Positions 11,331 through 24,984 are shown, numbered from the stretch's first letter. The stretch is 64,000 nucleotides of DNA from Dugong dugon (GCA_030035585.1 CM057465.1:28166001-28230000); one strand, 5' to 3'. Program-made: numbers and translations. Notes: a model not told the origin generated them from the letters alone.

Positions 11331-11936
11331 CATTTTGGCAAGAGTAAATGCATAATTACAGGAATGGAATTGTTGTATTAAATCAGCCACACCAATGCCT
11401 GGATGGCAAAGGATTTCTCTCTAACCTGCTATTTCCAAATGCTTCCCTTAGTCTAGTTTGAAAATCACTCAACTTGGAGAAAGGGGTTCAGCCGTTTTAA
11501 TGGAACAACCACAGGAACCACTGACCTTGCTGTGAAAAAATTTATTCTGATATCCAGCACAAATTTTCCTGTGTTTAATTTTAATCCATTACTCCTAATT
11601 ACACCCACCTGTGATACCCTCTCTTTTTTTTTTTTTTGTACAGCCACTTGAAATAATTGCAAGTCCTTAGCAATACCATACTTTGGCGATCTTTTTTTTT
11701 TTTAAACCACATATTTTTCTTTTGTAAGCACTCCAAATGTTCATTATGCAAAAATTTAATATTGGTTAGTTGGTGGTTTTATACATTATTATTTGATGAG
11801 GATGGAAAAAGAGCCTAAGTACTTTTTATGCCCGGGAATGCTCTAATCCCAGTCTTAAGTCAGACACTGGAACCCCTGTAATAGGATATAGCTCAGAAAG
11901 GGCTTGGAATATGAGAATCAGGTTGCAAGGTTCCCT

Positions 11937-12126
11937 TTGTTGTTAGCTGCCATGGAGTTGGCTTCCTCACTCAAGACGACTCCATGCACAACCAAATGAA
12001 ACACTGCTTGGTCCTGTGTCATCCCCATGTTCAGTTGCAGATTGGACCGTTGTGACCCATAGAATTTTCGTTGACTGATTTTCAGAAGTAGCTGGTGAGG
12101 CCTTTTCTCTTAAGGCTCTCTGGAAA
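11937..12126 (-). mobile_element. SINE with RTE-like tail, antisense
   Basis: Starts ttgttgttagctgccatgg and contains catgcacaaccaaatgaaacactgc, tggtcctgtgtcatcc and gatttt cagaagtagctgg. The same order recurs at 52378 and 58010. Confidence 0.7.
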
Positions 12127-12139
12127 GGGTTAAATATCT

Positions 12140-12312
12140 AGGTCCATGTCTCTCCAACTTTAATGGGCAAACAAATCACCTAGGGGATCAGTTAAAAGTG
12201 TAAAATGTGATTCAGTAAGGCGGAGGTGGGGTCTGAGAATCTGCATTTCTAGCAAGCTCCCAGTTGAGGCTTACGTTGGAGGCCTGGGGACCATACTTTG
12301 AAAAGCAAGGAT
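12140..12312 (+). repeat. MER5A-like hAT MITE, copy 1
   Basis: Matches the MER5A layout: caactttaatgggcaaacaaatcacctaggg, gattcagtaaggcggaggtggggtctgagaatctgcatttct, ccatactttgaaaagcaagg. Confidence 0.7.
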
Positions 12313-12317
12313 CTAGA

Positions 12318-12492
12318 CTGGGAGGGTCTGCAAAGCGCGGTTCAAGGTGCTTGTTAAAATGTGGTATCTTGAGCCTCACCTGAAACTTGATGAATCAGAA
12401 CTTTCAGGGAAGGGACCTGGAATCTGCATTTAAAAGGATCTGCAGGAGATTCTCATCAGCTCTCCTCATTAGTTGGAGAACTAATGCCCTAG
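12318..12492 (+). repeat. MER5A-like hAT MITE, copy 2
   Basis: A second diverged copy immediately after the first (gttaaaatgtggtatcttgagcctcacctg, gatgaatcagaac, ggaatctgcattt). Confidence 0.5.
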
Positions 12493-12496
12493 CTCA

Positions 12497-12645
12497 ATGA
12501 TTCTCACTCTTACCTTCTCATTCAAATCATCTGGGGGCCTCACCAACAGCACTGAAATCAGAATCTGTGGTAAAGTGTCCGGGTTTGGAGTATTATTTAA
12601 AGCTTCCTGGATGATTCAAATATGCCAGTACGGTTGAGCCATTTG
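12497..12645 (+). repeat. MER5A-like hAT MITE, copy 3
   Basis: A third weaker copy (gattctcactcttaccttctcattcaaatcatctgggg, cagaatctgtgg, gcttcctggatgattcaaat). Confidence 0.45.
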
Positions 12646-12780
12646 GGATGGCTACTTGACGAGTGCCAGTGTAAATTTAGCTGAGCACTTTAGGATGCAG
12701 GCTGGGTCTTCAGTTCTTGTTGATTTAAATGGAAGGAGGCGGGGGTGAGGGGGTTTGTGTAGCAGGTGCTTCCTAGGCAC

Positions 12781-12991
12781 TAGGGTTGCCAGATAGAGCA
12801 AAAAACAAAAACCAAAAAACAAAAAACAGGATGCCCAGTTGAATTTGAATTTCTGATAAACAATGAATAATTTTTTAGTATAAGTATGTGCCAAATATTT
12901 CATGGGACATACTAATACTAAAAAAAAAAAATTACTGTTTATCTGAAATTCAAGTTTAACTGGGAATCTTGTATTTTATCTGGCAAACCTA
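12781..12991. mobile_element. Palindromic hAT-type MITE
   Basis: Ends tagggttgccagata and, reversed, taggtttgccagata. The halves pair through ttgaatttctgataaacaatgaataatttttt... A poly-A-rich stretch (aaaaaacaaaaacc) interrupts the left arm. Confidence 0.75.
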
Positions 12992-13442
12992 GCCCTGGCT
13001 TTGGTCCGAATGGGTGGCCAGGAATGCTGTGTCTCTGTAATCACTAGTGTTGTTAGCATCCCTGTTTTACTTTGCCAGTCCATGGTTCAACCCAGGAAGC
13101 TCTGGATCACCCACACTTGCCTGATCACCTCCACACTAGGCTAATGAGGCATGATGAGTAAATCACTCTTCCGCATGCCTGGAAAAGGTGCAGGTGTTTA
13201 GTCAAGATTCTTCAGGAAGCCCAGCAAATTAGGATGCTGTTACCATGGTGTCTGGGCTGGCAGAACCAGGGAACAGATGCTGCGTTTTTCATGACTCTTT
13301 TCCTTTATGTGATAGCCCGCTTTCTTTTTGGATAATAAAGGTGCTTGAAATTCTTCAGCTTTACCATCACAGGTCATCAGGTTTCACTCATGAGTGTTGA
13401 AACACTTCTTAGATTGACCATATATACCCTGTACATCACACA

Positions 13443-13647
13443 CACCAGTTGCCATCGAGTTGACTTCAACTCATGGTGATCCCATGTGGGTCAAAGTAGA
13501 ACTGTGTTCCATAGGGTTTTCAGTGGCTGATTTTTTTAGAAGTAGATAGCTAAGCCTTTCTTCTGAGGTGCCTCTGGGTGGACTCAAGCCTGCAACATTT
13601 TGGTTAGCAGATGAGCACGTTAACAGTTTGACCACCCAAGGACTTCA
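13443..13647 (-). mobile_element. AfroSINE (long form), antisense
   Basis: Reverse complement of the long form: accagttgccatcgagttgacttcaactcatgg through aacattttggttagcagatgagcacg and ccacccaagga. Confidence 0.85.
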
Positions 13648-13659
13648 CCTACCCTCTAC

Positions 13660-15174
<1,515 letters not shown>

Positions 15175-16104
15175 GTAAGTACCTGTGTAACTCTTTCTTG
15201 CCACTTGTCACTGGCTAGTTAAGAAAAAACACGTTGCGTTCAACAGATCTGTCTTCTCTTCACTTTAACTTTTGGAGGAGGCAGATATGAACCATTTTAA
15301 ACACTTGCCAACTCTGTGAGCTTTAAATGTCAACCTTGATGTTTGACATCCTGGTATAATTGTAAAATAACGAGCCCTGTGGGCCCTGTGCCAAGTGCTA
15401 CATTTTCACCATTGTTTTTGCAGCTCCACTAAGGCAAAGATCCATTTTTGTACACTTTGCAGGACCTGGAAAATGTGTTTTAATTTTACTTTTGACTTGA
15501 CTTTTTTGTAACCCCCTTCAGTGTCCAGCTTCCCCAGTGAAAGTAGAGGATTCAGCAAGAATGGTGAAACAGCCGTAATAGAAATGTTTAAACGGAAAGG
15601 GAAACTTCCTGTAAGTTGGAGGGTTTACGGACAAGTTTCATTTCCTATCCTGGATCAGGGATGGGATGAGAGTGGACAGTCTTGAGACTGGGGCAAGGAC
15701 TGTGCATAGTGCACAGCGGTAAGTGGCAGTGAGAGGATGCATCTGGGACCGGCAATAACAGTGTGTTGACTGCAGGCCATACCTAAGAAAATGGAGTGAA
15801 GTTAGCCTTCTGTGTGTTCTCTGCTCACTAGTATAACTTATAGACCATCATGATGCTCTCTGTCCTTTGTCTGGTATGTGATCAGCTACAGAGTTTTGTC
15901 ATGAGAACAACATGTAAATACATACCTGGCAGAGGAAAGATTCTTCTTACTCTGGTTGAGACTAGTTGAGAAGCTTGACTGTTTTGCAGGGCAAGTTTGT
16001 TCCTGGTGAGAATGTAGGACATTCTCTGTGTTATGGAGGTTAACAATGTTTGCTTTTTTTAATTTTTAAAATAGTTTCCTAAAGAATATGACATCACCAC
16101 CACC

Positions 16105-16267
16105 CCCAGTTGCTGTTGAGTCGACTGACTCATAGAGACCACACGTGTGTCAGAGTAAACTGTGCTCCATAGGGTTTTCAATGGTGACTTTTGAGAGGTA
16201 GATTGTGAGGCCTTTCTTCTGAGGTGCATCTAGGTGGATGTGAATCTCCAACCTTTTGGTTAGCAGT
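16105..16267 (-). mobile_element. AfroSINE (long form), antisense
   Basis: Contains cagttgctgttgagtcgactgactcatagag, ctgtgctccatagggttttcaatgg and aaccttttggttagcag; the head end is truncated. Confidence 0.8.
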
Positions 16268-16313
16268 ATGTATGTATGACATACATAATATGACACCAAA
16301 AAAGAAAAAAAAC

Positions 16314-16366
16314 AACCCAAATTCTTTGCCATTGAGTTGCTTTCAACTCATGGCAACCACACAGGT
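16314..16366 (-). mobile_element. AfroSINE 3' fragment, antisense
   Basis: Only the tail portion remains (ttgccattgagttgctttcaactcatggcaacc). Confidence 0.6.
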
Positions 16367-16977
16367 GCTTAACTCCAAGTGAGAGGATTCTTCATTGCAC
16401 CTGTCATTGGACCAATCATTTGCTCATTCCTAACTTCACTTGGTGCTTTGTGCTCTCCCCTCCCTCCACCTAAGCCCAGGCATCCTCCATCCTTTCTTCA
16501 CCCTGTTTAGAATCATAAAAATCAGGACTTCTTCACACATGACTCTACTGTATCTACTCCATTCTCATCTCCTCTGCTCCAAGCAGCTCCTTCAGCCTCT
16601 CCACAGTGACCTTCTGCCCCCTGACAATGTAAGTGTGCACAGCACGCCCTCATCCCAGCCCAGCCTCATGCCAATATTTTAGCCTCAGCCCTACTGCTCA
16701 CTCTCTCAGTATTTTCCAGTCACATTGCTATGAGGGCACTGGTACTCTGATGTGCTGAGCTCACTTGTTCACATCAGGCCCTGGTAAGTCATTGTGAGCT
16801 ATAATACTGGCTCCCCCTGGTTCACAGGCCTCCCCATGGAAACAGGTCATGCCTGCATAGATGGAGATTTGGCAGGGATGTGGGCAGGGCAGGCCTTGGG
16901 GCATGACCTGTCTAGGATATGGTGAAAGCTCAGTGCCTGGCAGAGCCTTTTTCCTTAGATAAAACAGTTCTGGAGAA

Positions 16978-17262
16978 TTATGTATATATACATATATATG
17001 TGTATAGATAAAACTACATATATATGTATTTATATGTACGTGTACATGTGTCTTCACATGTGTATATACACATATGTACACATGTTATACATACACACAT
17101 ACACATACATATATATACCTATATGTATGTGTACTATGCATATGTATAACTCTGTATACTGATATACAGATAGGTATATACGCATGTACATACATACATA
17201 TGTGTAGACATACATTCATGGCACATATATGTATACATACATGTATACACACACATAGAGAG
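16978..17262. repeat. Alternating TA/TG-rich low-complexity tract
   Basis: About 285 bp of tatata, tgtata and cataca runs. The overlapping ORFs on both strands rich in Tyr, Ile, Cys and His are products of the composition, not genes. Confidence 0.85.
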
Positions 17263-17699
17263 AGGATTTCGTCAACATAGTGATTCAAGGACTAGTTCAA
17301 ATGTTGCTGTTGTGGTGACACTAATAAAACAAAAACCCAAACCTGTTAGCGACCCTATGGTGACATGAATAGAATTGGTATGTATGAGGCAGCCAGTTTC
17401 AAGGAGCATTGAGAATAGGGAATCTTTTGGTTTTAAAGAAAACCTATTTATATGGAGATGAGAGAAGAAAAGCACATAGTCAATATGATGGAGGGTGAAG
17501 CTCTCAATGTTAACCAGTTTTCGTTTGCCACCTTCCCACAGGTAAAGAGTGGGATTGAGGAAAAAGGTAGAAGCTAGGGGGTGAAATTGGTGGAAGTGTT
17601 ATACAAAGAAGGGCTGGAGGGCTGGGGAGTGCTCAGGTTCCAGAGACTGGCTGTCAGTAGCTGAAATGTTCAGCTTGGGTGGTCATGTACACCTATCCC

Positions 17700-18000
17700 G
17701 AATTTCAATCTAGTCCCTTGGATCAGAAAGTTTCAAGCAAAAGGACTGGGCCTTTTGCCTGCGACGGGTTTGAGCCATCCATTGGACAGCCTGACTTGGA
17801 ACAGAGAATGTCATCCCACATACAGGCATAAATTGGAGACAGCAACAGATTAACAGGCCTATAGCAACTAATCCAATTCCACTAATGAGTAAGATTTTTA
17901 GCCAGGTAAGATCTGGCAGCCAAGAGGTCAGACAAGAAAAATCAAATCCTTCATGAATCTTTACTTTTTGTAGCTCATCTTTTACATATTTTACCTAATG
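17700..18000 (-). pseudogene. ERV env transmembrane-subunit end
   Basis: The minus strand encodes a hydrophobic stretch with ISGIGLVAIGLLI followed by consecutive Cys residues. This is typical of the membrane anchor and cytoplasmic start of class I env. No surface subunit was recognised. Confidence 0.55.
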
Positions 18001-18457
18001 CTGGTTGGGGCAACCCCTCAGAGGCAGGCTGGCCAGGCTTTTGAGACAGTGTCCAGATTTTTGGAGAAATAAGCGACAAGGCGTCTCCACGGTCCCAATA
18101 ACTGGGTTAATACACCAACGGCTACTCCTCTTCTCTCATCTATATATAATTTAAAGGGTTTTTGATAATCTGGCAGCCCTAGGGCTCAGGCTTTCATCAA
18201 CTGGGACTTTAAATCACTAAAGGCTCACTGACACTCAGGAGTTGATTTGACAGGATCTCTCTCTGCCCCCTGAGTAGCCTGATAGAGAGGTTGTGCCAGG
18301 ACTCCAAAACTGAGAATCCAGATGCAACAGAAACCTGCCATTCCTAGGAATCCTCTGAGTTGTTTACATGTCTTAGGAGGGGGTAGGTGACAGATGGTTT
18401 CTATCCTTTCAGGTAATAAGCACCTTTGCCCTTGGGAGATGAATAAACCTAGGTATT

Positions 18458-18946
18458 TTACTTCTTGAGGTTAGCTTGTAACTTTCCTAAAGACACTTGG
18501 TATCCAGCCTTGGCCAAAAAATTTAAGACAGTCACAGTATTTGTAACAGAGTCTTCTTCAGGCTTGCTTCCTGTCCGGAGGTCGTCCATATATTGAAGGG
18601 CCACTCCTCGGTTGAGGGGAGGTAACCACTGTAGATCTTGGGCCAGTGCTGTTCCAAAAACAGTGGGGGAGTTCTTAAACCCTTGGGGTAGCACAGTCCA
18701 ACAGAGCTGTTTCTTTCCTTTGTCCCTTTCCCATTTAAAAGCAAAGATTAGCTGACTCTTAGCAGCCAGTGGGATACAAAAGAAAGGATCTTTTAAATCC
18801 AAAACAGTAAAATGAGTACAGGAAGGCAGGAGAGCTGATAGTAAGGTATATGGGTTCGGGACTACCGGGTGTAAGGTCTTCACAACTTTGTTAACAGCCC
18901 GCAAATCTTGAACAAAATGGTAATCACTGGTCAATGCCTTCTTCAC
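18458..18946 (-). pseudogene. ERV reverse transcriptase fragment
   Basis: A 162-codon open segment with the RT fingers/palm order: DLRAVNK, a VLDLKD catalytic-Asp strand, LPQGFKNSP, then QYMDDL (bases 18581-18592 encode YMDD). Met at this position is unlike the YVDD usual in gammaretroviruses. The downstream thumb, connection and RNase H parts (18060-18457) are degraded. Confidence 0.85.
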
Positions 18947-19499
18947 TAGCAGAACAGGAGTGTTGAATGGGGGTCGGCACTCTCACAATGGTCCCCACCC
19001 TAGGTATCGAGCGATCAGTTCCTGCAGTCCCAGATGGGCCTCAACTCTCAGTCAGTATTGTTTACTCCAAGGAGGTATGATGTTGGATAACAGCTCCACA
19101 GTCACAGGGATGACAGTCCAAGCTCATCTTATTTGGTCATTGGCCCAAATCCATGGGGCCACGGCATCAACCACTCTTTGAACTGTGGGTGAGACAGATG
19201 CTGGGGATAGCACCGGATGGGTGAGGGCTAAGAGAGTTGCTTGCGCTTTCCAGGCATTTGCTGGCGGTACTGTCAGAGACAAGCCTTTTTCATCAAAAGA
19301 TATTTCAGCATGGACTTTACTTAGGAAATCTCACCCAAAAAGGGGCATTTGGGCATGTATAGAAACTGGTGGGATAGCTTATTTCTCCTATTTCACAGTC
19401 CATTGGCTGCAAAAGGATCTAGTCACCTCTTTTCTAGTCATCCCGACAACTTGACTACTGCTGGTCGAGGCAGTCCCTTTAGGCTTCTGGGTGAGTACC

Positions 19500-19526
19500 T
19501 AGAAGGCTGACCCAGTATCAACCAAA
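19500..19526 (-). pseudogene. ERV protease active-site remnant
   Basis: The minus strand encodes the LVDTGSA aspartic protease motif, followed after one codon by a stop. Surrounding protease sequence (about 19300-19560) is degraded. Confidence 0.65.
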
Positions 19527-19639
19527 AAGTCTACTGGCTGTCCTCCAACTATAAATTTACCGGTGGTGGGGGTAAATCAAAAGTTGTCTTCCCAGTCTCC
19601 ATCATTCAGAGTCCTCCACCTGTTCTTTTGTAATTCCTT

Positions 19640-21113
19640 GAAAAAGCTTCTCGCCTCTTTCAATCTTGCCCGGCCCTTTTCCAGTCTTTCTTCTGGGACA
19701 CTCATTCTTCCAGTGTCCCTCCTCTTTGCAAAATGCATACTGGTTTTTCTTTAATCAGGGCCCGTCCTTACCTTGGTCTTGTCATCTTCTTCTGATGATC
19801 CTAGAGCAGTGGCCAGTAGATTGACTTGTTTCTTCATGTTCTGATCTTTTTCTTTCTTTTTTTCAGCCTGTTTTACCTGATCTCTGTTGGTGAAGATCTT
19901 AAAGGCAATTTTAACTAATTGAGTTAAAGACAGATTCCCTAGTCCTCCTTCTACCATCTGCAATTTTCTTCAAATGTCAGGAGCACTCTGCTCAATAAAA
20001 GTCATAACGATCAGAGGGCCATTCTGGGGCAGTTCAGGATCAATGTTTGTATACTTATGAAACCCTGTCGTGAACCATTCTAGAAAGGCTGATGGGTTTT
20101 ATTCCGATCCCTGAATGATCTTCTTGATCTTACTAAAGTTTATCTGTCTAGGTTGCCCATGCTTTAGCCCATACAGGAGGAACCCTTGGTAAGCTATGAG
20201 ACTCCATCTACCTTCCGCTGTATTTGGGTCCCACCTTGGCTCCTTAGCCCGTACCACTTCATTTGCTGGTACTCCAGCTACAGCCCCTTCCTCATTGTAT
20301 TTTTCTTCTGCCTTTTCTTTTGTTTTTGCTAAGACCATCTGTCTTTCTTCTATGGCGAGGAATGCATCTAATAAAGTCTGACTATCTGCCTGTGTAGGAT
20401 GGCGGGTAGTGAAAATGTGAGAAAAACGTTCAGTCATGGCATGTGGGTCTGACCGATACTCTGGAAGGTTTTGCTTCCAATTGTGCAAATCAGAAGCTGG
20501 GAATGGATTATGGACCCAAGTCATCTGAGGTGGCCCTTCTGGAGCAGGGCCTGGCACCTCCCAAAGTGGGTAAAGCCCTCCTGGGGAAACTGGGCTGAAT
20601 TGTGCCCCACTCTTAGTATGGGGTGGGGAGACCATATCTGTCCCACCTCCTCTGCCCCCCTTTAATGCCTTCCCATCCTCATCTTCTGACACCATCAGGG
20701 AGGGGTCATGAATGGTGCTGAGGGGGTTTTTTGAGGTGGGGGAATGAGAAGAACATCCTCTGTTTCTTCAGCTCCTACCCCATCATCATCATTCGCCTGC
20801 ACGAGAGGGGCTAAAACAGAGGCTTTATCCTTTTTTTCTCTTGCCATAATGCCATAAAACATTCTATATACAGCTTTTCATCCCACTTGTTAGTTCAAGT
20901 ACAAAACAGATCAAGCTGCAGAATAGTACTGAAATCTCTAGAACCGTTTACAGGCCACTTGACCCCATTGGAGAGCTGGTATTTAGGCCACACCTGATTA
21001 CATAAACTTTTAAGACTTCTCTTAGTTAGAAGATCCCACCCAAAATAAGTCCAATTAGAAAGAATAAGACCTAATGGACTCTTAGCTGGAACCTTACTAC
21101 CCTGGGTGCCCAT
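19640..21113 (-). pseudogene. ERV gag relic (matrix to zinc knuckle)
   Basis: Minus-strand pieces in order: a matrix-like N-terminus starting Met-Gly (possible myristoylation) at 21113, stopped near 20895; an acidic linker at ~20700-20850; a 198-codon capsid segment (20695-20099) with the HNWKQNLPEY motif typical of class I gag; a Lys-rich segment (19963-19751); and a CCHC-like knuckle near 19680-19740 whose first Cys reads as Tyr. The frame changes between pieces show long decay. Confidence 0.8.
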
Positions 21114-21438
21114 TTGCAACGGGGAACCTCACCAGTCTCTCGTTCAACCTCACAGGACCTAGTCACTCATTCTTGGAGGGAGTCTATGAGAATTGATGTC
21201 CCTGCAGCTTTTACAGAGGGTTTACCACCCGATACCCAGTTACCTACTATGGTCAAAAGAAACTTTCTCACTCTGTCTGGAGCTTACTGCCATGGAGTCC
21301 TCCCCTGTCACTGGAGCTCTGGGCTACCACAGGTTGAGAGACTTCCGCAACTGGAGGAGGGGTGCACCTTCTTTCTTCCCAGGTCCTTCCCAGGGGCTCG
21401 GTCCTTAGGGAGATGGAACCAGGGCCTGAGTAATTCGA

Positions 21439-21456
21439 GCCCCACATTGGGCGCCA
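21439..21456 (-). other. Retroviral primer binding site, tRNA-Lys type
   Basis: The minus strand reads TGGCGCCCAATGTGGGGC. This is one base from the tRNA-Lys1,2 primer site as I recall it, which is unusual for an element with gamma-like gag. Confidence 0.7.
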
Positions 21457-21461
21457 AAATT

Positions 21462-21918
21462 TGTTGCCCAATGAGGGTCCGTGCCCTGAAGCAGTAGAGC
21501 CAATGAAATATACTCCTAGTCAGAAATAGAGTTTTTTTAGGAGGTGGTCACCAAACAACAATGCAGGCTGTCTCTAAGGGGTCCCGAAAGGCAATTTTAC
21601 ATTAGAGCTTATGTATGATTTTTACGAAGGTTAGAAGTGTCTTTGTAGCCTGCAGATGGCATGGCTGGATGAGTTATTTATTATAATCACAATAGACTCC
21701 TTATCAGGCTAAAGATATACATGCCAGACATCTGGGCTCTAATCTTCCTCTGGGGGGTGGGTCATAAGTCACAGGTGGCTGGACAGAGCAAAACGAAGTC
21801 ATTAACAAAGGTATGTGGAAAGGAGAAGGCAGACAAAAAAAGAAAAAAAAAACTTATAGGTTTATCATGGCATGAGTTATGTCAAACTCTCAGTTGCCGA
21901 TTTTGAAAGGAGAAAACA
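21462..21918 (-). repeat. 5' LTR of the endogenous retrovirus
   Basis: On the minus strand it runs from about TGTTTTCTCC (21918) to GGGCAACA (21462) next to the primer binding site. An AATAAA signal (tttatt on +) lies near 21675. The outer boundary is approximate. Confidence 0.65.
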
Positions 21919-22139
21919 TGCTGTGGAATATTAGGGTTACACAGGGGCTGGTGCACAGATACGAACAAATCCCAAGTGGGCCTTGGCCACTCTCTCCAGT
22001 TTGTTAAGCAGTAAGTAATGTTTCCTTTTAGCTTACAGAAAATAAAGATGTGATTCCTAATTGAAATCGGTATTTTTCTAGTGCTCATGGCTTTCTGAGT
22101 GAGCAAAGGAGAAAGATGTCAATAAATACTTACTTAAAA

Positions 22140-23600
22140 TAATCTCATTTAAGTGGCTGTTGGCAGTCAGCTATCAACCGATTTTCTAAACCAAAGCTCA
22201 AAACCACTGGTCTGTGGAGTAGATTATTTGAAATTGGGCCATTCCTAAAAAATCCAGCATGGGAGGTCTCTGCAAATATAGACTGGTGATAAAATTAGGG
22301 ACTATTCTGACATGGGGAGAACAAATCAATTCCTTGCCATACTTAGTCAAAGTTTCCTGGACCCTGAGGAGAAGTCAAAGATATGGTCAGAAATATAGAA
22401 GAAGGTAGACCACAGATGCTTTTGGGCAGTAGTAGGGACTGGCAGGATGTAGTTTGAGGTGACTCAAGGTAAGGAAAAGGAAAATAAATGAATTACAGAA
22501 TAATATGTACTGAAACCACAGCCAACAAGCCTCTGGGGGATTAATGTTGAATACTGTATTTTGTATGATAGCCTTGAAAGAATAAAGCAGGGGGAAAGAA
22601 TCAACACAAGCAGAGAAAAATAAAAAAAAATCCACTCTATGATGAAAAAACAGCAGGCTCAAAGTCTGTATTACCATGAACCCAAAACAGGAGAGGGAGC
22701 AGGGGAAGTGTCAGCATGCTGGGAACTGTCGATAGATGCCACTCAGGTGAGTTGCTGATTGACGGTGCTGCTGAGAAACATGATTGATTACCCAGATGCC
22801 TGCAGCTGCCTGCAGACATGCTTGCCCTATGTGGCCGGTAGTGGCAGGGGGTGGGGGTGGGGCCTAATTGCCTCACCAATAATAGCAGAGGAAACATTCA
22901 TTAGTGCAAATATCATTCTCCATAGAAGACCTGAGAATGAATGCTCAGGATGAAGAGGGCACTGTTTCTCTTCGAGAGATCGTCCAACATGCTGATCACA
23001 CCCTGTACCCAACACTCAAATAAATGCAATTCTGCTATAAACAGAAAGAAAGTACCCCATGATTAGATAATGTGATGTGTCTACAGACTTGTAATTCAGA
23101 GACAGTGGAAGTGTGTGGGGGGGCTGATGGCATGTGGAGGAAGAGAAAATTATGAGTGTTATGTTGTAGCTGTTAGGTTTGTCTGAAATGATCTAGTTTT
23201 CTGTCATTGGCACCTTCATATTTTAACCTTGGCATTAGCTTTGCTGTGTTTCTGTGGATTCCACAATTGCTATATTGCTGGGAAAAAATCAGTAACACAT
23301 TTTTTTTTAATTGACTAGAAATAAATTATTATTTGGGGGCTATTATAATGATTATTTCTCAACAATATGCATGCATATTTAATTTAATTATACTTTTGTT
23401 GGGGGCGGTGGTAGTTATTTCAATCCATTTTACTCTCTTGGAAAGAGGCCCTGAGCACTGACTTTAATTATGCCACTCTTATTTGCTTAAGTTAATTTTG
23501 AATATTACTATGATTGTGTTTTGTTATGAATGTACTTTCTCCTGGTTGAAATTAAGGTGGCACATAAACCTCATGTTCTTCTCATGGAGCTGCTTCCTCT
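22140..23600 (+). other. Intron 5 segment with no recognised element
   Basis: Unique-looking sequence. Short ORFs on both strands (22387-23015) carry no recognisable motif. Confidence 0.4.
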
Positions 23601-23619
23601 TTGAATTATGGTTTTTTTT

Positions 23620-24480
23620 AAAAATAATTTATTTTATATTTGTTGTTGTGGTTGAGAATATACACAGCAAAACATATACCAGTTCAACAATTTCCACATG
23701 TACAATTAAGTGACATTGATTACATGTCTTTGAGTTGTGCAACCATCCTCACCCACCTTTTTCAAATTATTCTTCCCCCATTAACATAAACTCACTGCCC
23801 CCTAGGTTTCCTATCTAATCTTTTGAGTTGGTGTTGTCAATTTGGTCCCATATAGATAGATCTTAAAAGAGCACAATGCTCAAGGCAAGCATTCTTTACT
23901 AGTTAAACTAAACTATTGTTTAATTTTAAGGAGACTTCAGGGGATATTTTTGGTTTAAAGTGTAAAGATTATCTCAGGGCAATAGTTTCAGGGGTTCATC
24001 CAGCCTCCATGGCTCCAGAAAGTCTGGGTTCCTTTAGAACCTTAGATTTTGTTCCACGTTTTCCCCCTTTTGGTCAGGATTTTTCTATAGAAACTTTGAT
24101 CAAAATGTTCAGTAGTGGTAGCCAGGCACCATCCAGTTCATCTGGTCTCATGGCAAAGGGGAAAGTTGTTCATGGAGGTAATCAGCTACACATTCTATTT
24201 CATCCTCCTATTCTTGACTCTCCTTCTTCCTCTGTTGTTCCAAGAGAATAGAAACCAATTGTTGTGCTTTAAATGGCTGCTCGAAAGCTTTTAAGACCCC
24301 AGGCACTATGCAATGAACTAGGAGATAGGACAGAAGCACTAAACACACTATTAGGCCAATTAACTGGGATGTTCCATGAAACCACAACCCTAAGACTCCA
24401 AACCAAGGAACCAAATCCCATAAGGAGTTTGGTTGTACATAAGTGGCCTCAGCAGCTATTCTTTTTTTTTTTGTCATTGT
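23620..24480 (-). mobile_element. LINE 3'-UTR-like relic, antisense
   Basis: Shares ttgttgttgtggttgagaatatacacagc with the 10.7-kb fragment, and gtagccaggcaccatccagttcatctggtctcatgg with the L1 3' UTRs at 27.36 and 43.86 kb. Contains no ORF. Confidence 0.6.
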
Positions 24481-24739
24481 TATAAACATATCACACAACT
24501 TTTGCCAATTCAATTTTTTAAAGGTATACAACTTATTGACAGCAATTAATCGAAGTGATTTTTCCATCGCCATCAACTGATGGAATCTGAAATGTAAGTA
24601 GGTAAATGCAAATGTTAATAGGCAAGGTAAACAAGAGAATTTCAACATATTAAAATTTTCTACCTAAATCGAAGTTGGGAAATTTCCTGATTTGCCACAA
24701 AAGCTAATTTGATTTCAAATTCAGGAACCAAAACGGTTC

Positions 24740-24890
24740 TTTAACATCTCTCAGCCTCAGTTTTCTGCTCTGTAAAATGGAGATAATAATAGCTCCTCTA
24801 CCTGTCTCCTGGGGGTATTTTAAGGGTTAGATGAACTAAATGGAGCATTGTTCTTAATGTACTTTATTATTATCTTTACCAGTAATAGTG
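24740..24890 (+). repeat. MIR SINE fragment
   Basis: Has ctcagcctcagttttctgctctgtaaaatggagataataatagctcc and the expected AT-rich tail. Confidence 0.75.
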
Positions 24891-24984
24891 ACAGAAGAAT
24901 CTAGAGCAAAGACCTGGGGTTTACTCAGAACCCCGACCAACTTGGTTGCTTTTGCCCCTTTCTCTTTAGGTCTGAGAGGCAGTG

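Larger units (their letters stand above)
17690..21918 (-). mobile_element. Decayed class I endogenous retrovirus, antisense in intron 5
   Basis: On the minus strand the order is LTR, primer binding site, gag, protease, reverse transcriptase, then the end of env. Gag and pol resemble gammaretrovirus-like (class I) elements. All reading frames are broken by stops and frameshifts. The stretch from RT to env is far too short for RNase H, integrase and surface env, so there is a large internal deletion. I do not see a 3' LTR before 17690. Non-functional relic. Confidence 0.85.

Noticed and set aside
16761-17288. Several ORFs rich in Tyr, Ile, Cys and His
   Set aside because: They are translations of the TA/TG low-complexity tract in several frames on both strands.
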